Source of the DNA: Angelakisella sp.
GTDB lineage: Bacteria > Bacillota > Clostridia > Oscillospirales > Ruminococcaceae
DNA: 18,718 bases
NCBI GenBank assembly: GCA_020025195.1
Contig: JAHHSN010000029.1
Coordinates: forward strand, 1-18,718
Direction: 5' to 3'
Shown: positions 6,869-14,741 of the stretch, one piece after another
How the letters are laid out: each line of letters begins with the position of its first letter
Numbering within the stretch: the stretch's first letter is position 1
The notes under the pieces: model-generated
What the model was told of the DNA's origin: nothing
Database searches by the model: none
The model's input: the letters and a program-made list of their open reading frames with translations, nothing else
Program-made: the position numbers and the translations under genes

Positions 6869-7732
6869 ATGTCCATGATTCGCACCGAGAATCTGACACA
6901 CGTCTATTCCGCGGGCACTCCCTATGAAAAGGCAGCGCTCCGCGATATCAATATCACCATCGAAAAAGGAGATTTTGTCGGCGTCATCGGTCATACCGGC
7001 AGCGGCAAATCCACCTTCATTCAGCATCTGAACGGCCTTCTTCAGCCCACCTCCGGCAAGGTTTACATCGGAGAGCGGGACATCTGGGAGGATCCCAAGA
7101 AGATAAGAGAGTTCCGCTTTATAGTGGGGCTTGTATTCCAGTATCCCGAGTACCAGCTCTTCGGTGAGACCGTCGCCGCGGATATCGCCTTCGGCCCCAC
7201 CAATATGGGACTTCCCGAGGAGGAGGTCGAACGCCGTGTGCGGGAGGCCGCGCGCTTTGTCGGCCTTCGGGAGGAGTCCCTCTCCAAGAGTCCCTTTGAG
7301 CTTTCCGGCGGACAGAAGCGCCGGGTCGCCATCGCGGGCATCATCGCCATGGACCCGCAGGTTTTGGTGCTGGATGAGCCGACCGCGGGACTGGACCCCC
7401 ACGGGAGAGATATGATCCTCGGTCAGATCAAGGAGTACCACGAGGAGCGCGGCAACACCGTGCTGCTTGTTTCCCACAGCATGGAGGACATCGCCCGGTA
7501 CGCCCAAAAGGCCATCGTCATGAAGGACGGCGAGCTCAAGATGTTTGCTCCGGTGGAGGAGGTTTTTTCCCGCACCCGGGAGCTTCGGGAAATGGGCCTC
7601 ACCGTGCCGCAGGTCAGCCGTGTTTTTTATGAGCTTCGGGAAAAGGGCTACGACCTCCCCGGCAATGTCTTTACGGTGGAGGGCGCCGCGGCGGCGCTGC
7701 TCTCCCGTCTGAAGGGAGGGAACGCCAAATGA
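6869..7732 (+). CDS. ecfA2: Energy-coupling factor transporter ATPase EcfA2
   Basis: Second ATPase of the ECF module, forming a heterodimer with EcfA1. The 287 residues contain Walker A GHTGSGKST (41-49), Q-loop FQYPEYQLFGETVAADIAFG (Q91), signature LSGGQ (145-149), Walker B VLVLDE (165-170) and switch H203 in VSHSMEDIA. YPEYQLF and the following region are characteristic of EcfA2 (EcfA'). A strong ribosome site AGGGAGGA (6853-6860) lies 8 bases before ATG 6869. Its stop overlaps the ecfT start by 4 bases. Two stretches are identical in DNA to ecfA1, one of 30 bases (7322-7351 with 6456-6485) and one of 20 bases (7367-7386 with 6501-6520), around the signature and Walker B. Confidence 0.94.
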   Translation: MSMIRTENLTHVYSAGTPYEKAALRDINITIEKGDFVGVIGHTGSGKSTFIQHLNGLLQPTSGKVYIGERDIWEDPKKIREFRFIVGLVFQYPEYQLFGETVAADIAFGPTNMGLPEEEVERRVREAARFVGLREESLSKSPFELSGGQKRRVAIAGIIAMDPQVLVLDEPTAGLDPHGRDMILGQIKEYHEERGNTVLLVSHSMEDIARYAQKAIVMKDGELKMFAPVEEVFSRTRELREMGLTVPQVSRVFYELREKGYDLPGNVFTVEGAAAALLSRLKGGNAK

Positions 7733-8550
7733 TGAAGGATATCACCATCGGCCAGTACTTCCCCGGGCGTTCTGCCATCCATAAGATGGATCCCCGCATC
7801 AAGATCTTGGTCTCCATTCTCTATATCGTGCTTCTCTTTGTGGCGGGAAACTTCCTTTCGCTTCTGGCGGGCATCCTCTTTGGGCTGGCCGCCTACCTCA
7901 TCAGCGGCATCCCGCTTCGCATGATTGGAAAATCCATGCGTCCTGTCGTGCCCATCGTCATTTTTACCGCTGTCCTCAATATGTTCTTTATTGACGGCAA
8001 CGTCCTCTGGAGCTGGAAGTTTATCCGCATCACCGAGGAGGGCATTACCACCGCCCTCTTTATGTCCATCCGCATCCTCTGCCTCATCGCGGGGACCTCG
8101 CTCCTCACCTATACCACCTCGCCCATCGCCCTCACCGACGGCATTGAGCGGCTGCTTTCCCCCTTAAAGGCCATCCATCTGCCGGTGCATGAGCTGGCCA
8201 TGATGATGACCATCGCGCTCCGCTTTATCCCCACCCTCATCGAGGAGACGGATAAGATCATGTCCGCCCAGAAGGCGCGCGGCGCCGACCTTGAAAGCGG
8301 CGGCGTCATGCAGCGGGCCAAGGCGCTTCTCCCCATCCTCATCCCACTCTTTGTCTCGGCATTCCGCCGGGCGGATGAGCTGGCGCTCGCGATGGAGTGC
8401 CGCTGCTACCACGGCGGCGAGGGGCGCACCCGCATGAAGCAGCTGAAGCTCCACATGAGAGATCTCTGGGCTTCCCTTATCACCGTCGGGACCTTTGCGG
8501 GCGTCCTCGTGCTCAACCAGCTTTTTAACACCATCTCCACGATTTCGTAA
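7729..8550 (+). CDS. ecfT: Energy-coupling factor transporter transmembrane protein EcfT
   Basis: EcfT is the membrane scaffold linking the EcfA1A2 ATPases to S components. The 273 residues start with the family's IGQYFPGRSAIHKMDPRIKI segment, followed by several membrane helices (about 26-58, 70-90, 107-130, 245-265). The two coupling-helix motifs are visible: ARG at 183-185 (SAQKARGADLESGG) and, at the second site, CRC (224-226) in AMECRCYHGGEGRTRM where many homologues have ARG or ARC. It starts within the ecfA2 stop (ATGATGA). truA follows after 38 bases. No S-component gene lies in the window, which fits a shared (group II) ECF module serving S components encoded elsewhere. Confidence 0.93.
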   Translation: MMKDITIGQYFPGRSAIHKMDPRIKILVSILYIVLLFVAGNFLSLLAGILFGLAAYLISGIPLRMIGKSMRPVVPIVIFTAVLNMFFIDGNVLWSWKFIRITEEGITTALFMSIRILCLIAGTSLLTYTTSPIALTDGIERLLSPLKAIHLPVHELAMMMTIALRFIPTLIEETDKIMSAQKARGADLESGGVMQRAKALLPILIPLFVSAFRRADELALAMECRCYHGGEGRTRMKQLKLHMRDLWASLITVGTFAGVLVLNQLFNTISTIS

Positions 8551-8588
8551 TAATTTTTTGCTATGCTCTGAGAGAAAGGAACACCGCC

Positions 8589-9359
8589 ATGAACTATCGG
8601 CTCACCCTCGCATTTTGCGGCACCGGCTACCACGGGTGGCAGGTCCAGCAGAACGCCCGCACCGTCAGCGAGACGGTGCAGGACGCGGCGGAAGCGGTGC
8701 TCGGCAGACGGTATGATCTGACGGGCTGCTCCCGCACCGACAGCGGCGTGCACGCCAGCGGCTTTGTAGCGGTATTGAGGACGGATAAGTCCCTCGCTCC
8801 CTCCTCTCTCCTGAAGGCACTCAATGTAAAGCTCCCGCCGGATATTTCCGTTGTGGACTGCCGGGAGGCGCCCCCGGACTTTCACCCCCGCTACGGCGCC
8901 CGCGCCAAGCGCTACCTTTACCTCTATTATGATTCCCCCGCGCGGAATCCCTTTTACCGGGACCGGATGTGGCATAGCCCACAGCATCTGGAGGAAACGC
9001 GGATGGATCGGGCCGCGCGCCTTTTTCTGGGGCGGCACAATTTTTCGGCGTTCTGCGCCGCCGGCGGAAAGATCCCGGAGGAGGAGCGCTTCCGCACCCT
9101 CTATGACTGCTCGGTGCGGCGGGAGGGCGAGCGGGTCATCCTCTCGGTGACGGGAGACGGCTTTCTCTACCACATGGTGCGCATCATGGCGGGAACGCTG
9201 CTGGAGGTGAGCCGCGGGAAGATCGCTCCCGAGGACATCGGGGAGATCATCGCCTCCCGCGACCGGAGCCGCGCCGGACTCACTGCCCCTTCTTGCGGCC
9301 TGTATCTCGATCACGTATTCTATGAGGAAGGAGGGATTCCCCATGACGGAACCTGCTGA
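8589..9359 (+). CDS. truA: tRNA pseudouridine(38-40) synthase TruA
   Basis: TruA isomerises uridines 38-40 in the anticodon arm of tRNAs. The 256 residues have the usual length and start (RLTLAFCGTGYHGWQVQ). The catalytic aspartate is D51 in CSRTDSGVHASG. Later conserved segments are RYLYLYYD, HNFSAFCAAG and DGFLYHMVRIMAGTLLEV near the C-terminus. AAAGGA precedes ATG 8589. The ecfA1-ecfA2-ecfT-truA order is a frequent arrangement in Firmicutes and supports both identifications. The 3' end overlaps the following DUF5711 gene by 17 bases, implying coupled translation. Confidence 0.96.
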   Translation: MNYRLTLAFCGTGYHGWQVQQNARTVSETVQDAAEAVLGRRYDLTGCSRTDSGVHASGFVAVLRTDKSLAPSSLLKALNVKLPPDISVVDCREAPPDFHPRYGARAKRYLYLYYDSPARNPFYRDRMWHSPQHLEETRMDRAARLFLGRHNFSAFCAAGGKIPEEERFRTLYDCSVRREGERVILSVTGDGFLYHMVRIMAGTLLEVSRGKIAPEDIGEIIASRDRSRAGLTAPSCGLYLDHVFYEEGGIPHDGTC

Positions 9360-10497
9360 TTTCAAAGAAGCCCGCCGTCGGCGCCGCCGCAAGGTAATGC
9401 TGCGCCGCACCAAAAAGCTGCTCATTGTGCTGGCTGTTCTCGCGTTATTGGGCCTTATCATTTTTGCGGGCTACCGCCTCAACTGGGGGAGCCACTTCGG
9501 AAACCTCTTTCACACCTCCGCCCGGGGGGAGGGCTTTCCTATTCCTATGGCGGAGGGCGAATTTACCAGCCTTGCCGACATGAAGGGCGATGTTGCCGTG
9601 ACGGAAAGCGGCAGCGTCACCGTTTATCATTCCCGGGGAGAGGTGCTGGGCTGTTTCCCCAACAGCTACACCCGCCCTTACAGCATTGCCCGCGGCGGAA
9701 AGATCCTCACCTATGATCTCGGCGGCTCCGGCTGGCAGATCACCAGCAAGACGAAGGTTCTCCACAATGAGAACGCCGCCGGCGTCATTCTGGCGGCGGC
9801 CTTGGGGGATAAGGGAGAGGTTGCCGTGGCACGGCGCCACGCCTCCGCTCTTTCGGAGGTCAAGGTCTACTCCCCCCGCTTTGAGGTCATGTATATCTGG
9901 GAAAGCGCGGAAAGCTACACCACGGCGCTTTCCGTTTCCGAGAACGGGACCTCCCTCGCGACCGGCGGCGTGCTTTCAAAAGGCGGCGCGCTTTCTTCGG
10001 TCATCATCTTCCATGACATGACCGGGGAACGGGACCGGGTGAGCCATACCCTCCCGGATAGCGTCATCCTTTCGATGACCTTTACGAGAAAGGGACGCCT
10101 GCAGGTCATCACCGACCGGGCGCTCCTCCTCTATGACGAAAAGGGTGCCCTCCTGCAGGAAATTCCGCTTGCGGAGCCGCCTGTGGCCGTGGAAAACTGC
10201 CCCGGCGGCGGCGTATACATCGCCTTGGGGGACTACCGTTCCAAAAGCGGCGTTGCCATCACCGCCTATGATTCTGATTTTAACGAGGCGGGAAAGACCT
10301 TTGTGAATCGCCGGGTGCTTTCCCTCCATTATACCGATGAACGGCTCTACATCCTTGCGGAGGGGAAGCTCCTTCTGGGAGACCCTGCCCTCACCGAGGT
10401 TAAGGACCGGGGCCGCGGCGCTTTGCAGCAGATTGCTCCCTATAAGAACACCTATTACGGTGTCACCAACGAGGGGCTCATCCGCGAAAAGCTGTGA
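9343..10497 (+). CDS. DUF5711 family protein, single-pass membrane-anchored, probable beta-propeller
   Basis: The 384-residue protein has a very basic cytoplasmic tip (RRRRRRK at 11-17, then RRTKK), one membrane helix (about 26-44), and a large extracytoplasmic part made of repeating short beta-rich blocks (for example VAVTESGSVTVYHSRGEVL, KILTYDLGGSGWQI, GVYIALGDYRSKSGVAITAY). The layout resembles the Firmicutes DUF5711 family, whose function is unknown; the repeated strand pattern suggests a WD40/PQQ-like propeller, which is inference. ATG 9343 is preferred because AAGGAGGG lies 7 bases upstream; ATG 9322 would lack this. It overlaps truA by 17 bases and is followed 23 bases later by a CvpA-family gene, suggesting a cell-envelope role. 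Confidence 0.75.
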   Translation: MTEPADFKEARRRRRRKVMLRRTKKLLIVLAVLALLGLIIFAGYRLNWGSHFGNLFHTSARGEGFPIPMAEGEFTSLADMKGDVAVTESGSVTVYHSRGEVLGCFPNSYTRPYSIARGGKILTYDLGGSGWQITSKTKVLHNENAAGVILAAALGDKGEVAVARRHASALSEVKVYSPRFEVMYIWESAESYTTALSVSENGTSLATGGVLSKGGALSSVIIFHDMTGERDRVSHTLPDSVILSMTFTRKGRLQVITDRALLLYDEKGALLQEIPLAEPPVAVENCPGGGVYIALGDYRSKSGVAITAYDSDFNEAGKTFVNRRVLSLHYTDERLYILAEGKLLLGDPALTEVKDRGRGALQQIAPYKNTYYGVTNEGLIREKL

Positions 10498-10520
10498 CAT
10501 TCTGAAAGGAGGCAAAAAGC

Positions 10521-11129
10521 ATGACGCCCTCTCTTATCTGGGATATCGTGCTGGTGGCAGTCGCGATCGCTGTGGTCGCTGTTTGCTGCAAAAGGGGACT
10601 TCTCGCCTCGCTGGTGAGTCTCCTCGGTACGGCGGCAGCCGTTATCACGGCGGCGCTTTTAAGCCCGGCGGCGGCGGGCTGGGTCTATGATTCCTTCCTT
10701 GCCGAAAAGCTGGAGCAAAGTGTTTCGGCGGGCATGGCGGAACGCCTTTCCGCTTTTGCCGAGCTGATCGACCGCCTCGGGATGGAAGAATCCCTCCACT
10801 CCGCGACGGAAAGCGCGGTGCGGACCGTTTCGGTGGCCCTCATCACCGTGGTCGGATTTCTCATTATCTTTCTCCTTGCCATGCTGGTGGTGCGGCTTCT
10901 GCTCGCAGCCACCCGGGGAGTGAACCGCGTGCCTTTGCTGGGCGGTCTTAACCGTCTCTTCGGCGGGGTGCTCGGTGTGGGGGAAGCGTATTTCCTCCTC
11001 TATGTCATCGGCATGGCGGTGACGCTGCTTGTTTCGTTATCAAAGAACCAGTGGAGCTGGCTCAATACCGGCGTGGTGGAGGAGACCAAGATCCTCTCCT
11101 GGTTCATTCAGAATAAATTACCATTCTGA
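10521..11129 (+). CDS. CvpA family membrane protein
   Basis: The 202 residues contain about four membrane helices (6-23, 27-48, 103-130, 152-173). The first two are joined by CCKRGLLASL and the last is preceded by the conserved segment NRVPLLGGLNRLFGGVLGV (135-153), typical of CvpA/colicin-V-production family proteins. E. coli CvpA is needed for colicin V production or secretion; the general role in Clostridia is unknown and may concern the envelope. AAAGGAGG precedes ATG 10521. It probably shares a transcript with the DUF5711 gene 23 bases upstream. Confidence 0.8.
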   Translation: MTPSLIWDIVLVAVAIAVVAVCCKRGLLASLVSLLGTAAAVITAALLSPAAAGWVYDSFLAEKLEQSVSAGMAERLSAFAELIDRLGMEESLHSATESAVRTVSVALITVVGFLIIFLLAMLVVRLLLAATRGVNRVPLLGGLNRLFGGVLGVGEAYFLLYVIGMAVTLLVSLSKNQWSWLNTGVVEETKILSWFIQNKLPF

Positions 11130-11201
11130 TCGTTTTGTTGTTTACCCCGTCTATGGGGCATAACAAGATCAGGATAACTCCCAAAGAAGGAAGGAAAACG
11201 A

Positions 11202-13499
11202 ATGGACAGCAATATGCTTTGTTCCCGGTGCAAAAAGAGACTGGCAGTCATTTATATGACCCGCTATGAAAACGGCAAGCCCGTGAGCGAGGGACTCTGT
11301 CTCAAATGCGCGAAGGAGCTGGGGCTCAAGCCCGTCGATGATCTTATGAACAAAATGGGACTCACCGAGGAGGATCTGGATACCGTCAGCAATCAGATGA
11401 TGGAAGCGTTCAACGAGCTTTCCGATGTGGATGACGGGGGCGGCCTCTTTGAAAAGGGCGGCGCAATGCCCTTTCCTTTTATGCAGAACATCATGGGAGG
11501 ACTTCAGAACCCCGCCGAAAACCATGACGGGGATGCGGAGACGCCCCCCAAAAAGAAGGAGAAAGAACCCGCGGCGGGAAAGTATAAATTCCTCGATAAT
11601 TTCTGCGAGAACCTCACCCGGAAGGCGCGCGACGGCGTGATGGACAACATCATCGGGCGGGAAAAGGAGATCTACCGTGTGGTGCAGATCCTTAACCGCC
11701 GCACCAAGAATAACCCCTGTCTCATCGGCGAGCCCGGCGTCGGCAAGACTGCCATCGCGGAGGGAATCGCCCAGCGCATCGTGGCGGGGGAGGTGCCCGC
11801 AAAGCTCCGCAATAAGGAGGTCTATATGCTGGACCTCACTGGTCTTGTGGCAGGCACACAGTTCCGGGGCCAGTTCGAGAGCCGGGTCAAGGGCCTTGTG
11901 GAGGACGTCAAGAAGCACGGGAACGTCATCCTCTTTATTGACGAGGTGCATACCCTGGTCGGCGTGGGCGATTCCGAGGGCAGCATGAATGCCGCCAACA
12001 TCTTAAAGCCCGCCCTTTCCCGCGGGGAGATTCAGGTGATCGGCGCCACCACCTTCAATGAATACCGCAAGAACATTGAGAAGGACGCTGCGCTGGAGCG
12101 CCGTTTCCAGGCGGTCAAGGTGAGCGAGCCGACCATCGAGGACACCATCGCGGTGCTCCGCGGGGTCAAGAAATATTATGAGGCATACCACCGCGTCACG
12201 GTGAGCGATTTCATCGTGGAGCGTGCCGTCAACCTTTCGGAGCGGTATATTCTGGACCGCTTCCTCCCGGACAAGGCCATCGACCTTCTGGACGAGGCGT
12301 GCTCCACCGCTTCCCTCGAAAACAAGGAGCAGGCCGAATACGATCGCTGCGGCGAGGAGAAGGAAGAAAAGCAGCGCGCCCTCAGCGACGTCATCAACCC
12401 GCCGGAGGGCGAGGAGGTGGACTACCGCCGCATGGCGGAGCTGAAGAGCGAGATTGCCCGCATCGATGAGAGGATGGAGGCACTTCGTCCGGCGGCGCTG
12501 CAGTCCCCCGTCACCGAGGATCACCTTGCCAAGGTGATTGAGCTTTGGAGCGGCATCCCCGCGAGCAAAATCAAAGAGAGCGAGATTAAGAAGGTCGCGC
12601 ATCTGGAAGACGCCCTCAAAAAGAAGATCATCGGGCAGGACGAAGCGGTCGAGCTGGTGGCAGCTGCCGTCCGGAGGAGCCGCGTCCGCCTGACCCCCAA
12701 GAAGCGCCCCGCCTCCTTCATTTTTGTGGGGCCGACCGGCGTCGGCAAGACGGAGCTGGTCAAAGTCCTTTCCACCGAGCTTTTTGATAACGTGGAGCCG
12801 CTCATCCGTCTTGACATGAGCGAATTCATGGAAAAATTCTCCGTCTCCCGCATCATCGGGTCGCCTCCCGGCTATGTGGGCTATGACGAGGCAGGACAGC
12901 TGACCGAAAAGGTGCGCCGCCGTCCCTATTCCATCGTTTTGTTTGATGAGATCGAAAAGGCTCACCCCGACGTCATGAACATCCTCCTTCAGATCCTGGA
13001 CGAGGGCCGCATCACCGACGCGCAGGGGCGGCAGGTCTCGTTTGAGAATACCATCATTGTGATGACCTCCAACGCGGGCAGCGAGAAGAGGGAATCCGCC
13101 CTCGGCTTTAACCGCACGCAGTATGATGCCGCGAAGGACGCCGCCATGAAGTCCCTCCGGGAATTTCTGCGGCCGGAATTTATAGCCCGTGTCGATGAAA
13201 TCGTGGTGTTCCGCCCTCTGGAACTCGAGAGCTTTAAGAAGATTGCCGACCTCATGATGCAGGAGCTCAAGGCCGGACTTCATGAAAGAGGCATCCGGTT
13301 CGGTTATTCCGAGGAGGTCCTTACCCTCATCGCGGAGGAGGCCTACGGCCACAAGAGCGGCGCCCGAGACATCCGCAATGTCATCCGCCGCCGGGTGGAG
13401 GACCCCATCTGTACGCTTCTGGCGGGCTGCCTTGAAAACCCGCCCGCTCTCATGAGCGCGGAAGCCGAAGACGGCGCGGTCACCATCATCACGGCATAA
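11202..13499 (+). CDS. ATP-dependent Clp protease ATP-binding subunit, ClpE-like with N-terminal zinc finger
   Basis: A 765-residue Hsp100 unfoldase. The N-terminus holds a four-cysteine zinc finger (C7, C10, C33, C36) instead of the usual Clp_N repeats, as in ClpE; an acidic/lysine-rich linker (about 45-125) follows. AAA-1: Walker A GEPGVGKT (176-183), Walker B VILFIDE (242-248). A charged coiled-coil middle region (about 371-430) follows. AAA-2: Walker A GPTGVGKT (510-517), Walker B IVLFDE (578-583). LGF (634-636) in SALGFNR is at the place of the ClpP-docking tripeptide, so it should feed ClpP. No clpP is in the window. The ribosome site GAAGGAAGG precedes ATG 11202. No CtsR heptad repeat or CIRCE element is visible upstream. 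Annotation pipelines may call this ClpC; the domain plan favours ClpE. Confidence 0.92.
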   Translation: MDSNMLCSRCKKRLAVIYMTRYENGKPVSEGLCLKCAKELGLKPVDDLMNKMGLTEEDLDTVSNQMMEAFNELSDVDDGGGLFEKGGAMPFPFMQNIMGGLQNPAENHDGDAETPPKKKEKEPAAGKYKFLDNFCENLTRKARDGVMDNIIGREKEIYRVVQILNRRTKNNPCLIGEPGVGKTAIAEGIAQRIVAGEVPAKLRNKEVYMLDLTGLVAGTQFRGQFESRVKGLVEDVKKHGNVILFIDEVHTLVGVGDSEGSMNAANILKPALSRGEIQVIGATTFNEYRKNIEKDAALERRFQAVKVSEPTIEDTIAVLRGVKKYYEAYHRVTVSDFIVERAVNLSERYILDRFLPDKAIDLLDEACSTASLENKEQAEYDRCGEEKEEKQRALSDVINPPEGEEVDYRRMAELKSEIARIDERMEALRPAALQSPVTEDHLAKVIELWSGIPASKIKESEIKKVAHLEDALKKKIIGQDEAVELVAAAVRRSRVRLTPKKRPASFIFVGPTGVGKTELVKVLSTELFDNVEPLIRLDMSEFMEKFSVSRIIGSPPGYVGYDEAGQLTEKVRRRPYSIVLFDEIEKAHPDVMNILLQILDEGRITDAQGRQVSFENTIIVMTSNAGSEKRESALGFNRTQYDAAKDAAMKSLREFLRPEFIARVDEIVVFRPLELESFKKIADLMMQELKAGLHERGIRFGYSEEVLTLIAEEAYGHKSGARDIRNVIRRRVEDPICTLLAGCLENPPALMSAEAEDGAVTIITA

Positions 13500-13514
13500 C
13501 AGAAGGAGGACATC

Positions 13515-13604
13515 ATGCAGAAGGCTCGTCGAGTTATTGCGCTGGTGCTGGCAATCCTCATTGCCCTCAGCGTCGGAAGCTATCTTTTCTATACCCTGCT
13601 GTGA
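13515..13604 (+). CDS. 29-residue single-helix membrane microprotein
   Basis: A short frame reads MQKARRVIALVL and continues as a single hydrophobic helix ending SYLFYTLL. The N-terminus is basic (K3, R5, R6), so the N-terminus should face the cytoplasm. It has a near-ideal ribosome site, AAGGAGG (13503-13509), 5 bases before ATG, only 15 bases after the Clp gene, and its stop codon runs straight into a hairpin at 13603. These three features argue for real translation. The size and layout recall Firmicutes single-pass miniproteins such as Prli42, which anchors the stressosome in Listeria, but I do not claim homology. It is probably co-transcribed with the Clp ATPase. Confidence 0.65.
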   Translation: MQKARRVIALVLAILIALSVGSYLFYTLL

Positions 13605-13630
13605 GGAAGGGGGGGCTTGCCCCCTTCCTC
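13603..13630 (+). terminator. Hairpin after the Clp ATPase/microprotein genes
   Basis: GAGGAAGGGGG (13603-13613) pairs perfectly with CCCCCTTCCTC (13620-13630), an 11-bp GC-rich stem with a 6-base loop. It begins within the microprotein stop codon. The downstream tract is only TCTCTGTGG, so it is an intrinsic terminator with a poor T run, or an mRNA 3'-end stabiliser. Confidence 0.65.
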
Positions 13631-13776
13631 TCTCTGTGGTATCATTACTAACTGTGGCAGGAGCCGCCGGTTTTGGATAAAGCCGCGCGGCCCCTTTCTC
13701 TCTTTTTAAGGAGAACAGGGCGCCGCCCATCATCCCCCCGGCCGGGGGAAATTTCCATCGCAGAAGGAACGCTCTC

Positions 13777-14676
13777 ATGAACAGCAAAATTCGTCAAAAT
13801 CTCTTTCCCGTCCTCGCCGCCTTTATCTGGGGGACGGCGTTCGTTGCGCAAAGCGTCAGTGCCGACTATGTGGCGCCCATGACCTTTAACGCGCTCCGAA
13901 GCATCATCGCGTTTTTCGCTCTGGCGTTGCTTTGGGTGTTCAAGGCCCAAAGAGAGAAGCGTATGTCCCCGCCGCCGCCTCCCACCGATAAGAAGCAGCT
14001 GCTCCTTGGGGGGCTTTGCTGCGGCATCGCCCTTTCGGCCGCGTCCGTTATGCAGCAGGCGGGACTTTCCGAAACCTCAGCAGGCAAGGCGGGCTTCATT
14101 ACAGCGCTCTACATCGTCATTGTCCCCATTCTGGGGCTCTTTCTCCATAAAAAAGCCCCCGGCACCGTCTGGGCCGGGGTGGCGCTGGCGCTCGCGGGAC
14201 TCTATTTTCTCTGCGTCACCGAGACGCTTTCCATGGAAACGAGTGACCTCTATATCCTGGTCGGCGCCCTTATCTTTTCGGTCCATATTCTCCTCATCGA
14301 CCACTTTACCGCCAAGGTGGACGGTATCAAGCTCTCCTGTATGCAGTTCCTCACCGCGAGCATCCTCACCGGCGTCGGCGCCTTTCTCAAGGAGCCTGCC
14401 AACTGGGCGGGCGTTATGCAGTGCATCGGCCCCATCCTCTATGTCGGTATCTTTTCCAGCGGGGTGGCCTTCACCCTGCAGATCCTCGCGCAGAAGGACG
14501 CGAACCCCACCGTGGTGTCGCTGCTGCTTAGTCTGGAGTCGGTCTTTTCGGTGCTGGCGGGGGCGGTCATCCTCGGCGACCGCCTCTCCGGGCGGGAGCT
14601 TCTGGGCTGCTGCCTCATGTTTGCCGCCGTCATCCTCACCCAGCTGCCCGTTCCCAAACGGGCGGAGAGGACCTAA
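13777..14676 (+). CDS. DMT/EamA family transporter
   Basis: The 299 residues form about ten membrane helices arranged as two EamA repeats. The first starts FPVLAAFIWGTAFVAQSVS with the family's WG and F motifs; GLSETSAGKAGFITALYIV (about 92-110) ends the first half; the second half ends with LLLSLESVFSVLAGAVILGDRLSGRELLGC, a classic DMT C-terminal signature. These drug/metabolite transporters usually export amino acids or related metabolites; the substrate is unknown. GAAGGA lies 8 bases before ATG 13777. The 146-base gap upstream holds GC-rich palindromes but no clear promoter. Confidence 0.9.
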   Translation: MNSKIRQNLFPVLAAFIWGTAFVAQSVSADYVAPMTFNALRSIIAFFALALLWVFKAQREKRMSPPPPPTDKKQLLLGGLCCGIALSAASVMQQAGLSETSAGKAGFITALYIVIVPILGLFLHKKAPGTVWAGVALALAGLYFLCVTETLSMETSDLYILVGALIFSVHILLIDHFTAKVDGIKLSCMQFLTASILTGVGAFLKEPANWAGVMQCIGPILYVGIFSSGVAFTLQILAQKDANPTVVSLLLSLESVFSVLAGAVILGDRLSGRELLGCCLMFAAVILTQLPVPKRAERT

Positions 14677-14686
14677 ATTTTGAGGA

Positions 14687-14715
14687 TTGTAAATTAAGCG
14701 GGAGACTGCTATAAT
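14687..14715 (+). promoter_or_regulatory. Sigma-A promoter of the 188-residue membrane protein
   Basis: TTGTAA (14687-14692) and a perfect TATAAT (14710-14715) are separated by exactly 17 bases. Transcription should start near 14722, giving a short leader before AAGGAGG and ATG 14742. No terminator is seen after the transporter, so readthrough is also possible. Confidence 0.75.
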
Positions 14716-14741
14716 TTTCTTAAATAAGGAGGACAGAAACT

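Noticed and set aside
12003..13787. Long open frame on the - strand (594 residues) opposite the Clp gene
   Set aside because: It mirrors the codon pattern of the clear Clp ATPase in GC-rich DNA, has no family motif, and crosses the microprotein and hairpin.
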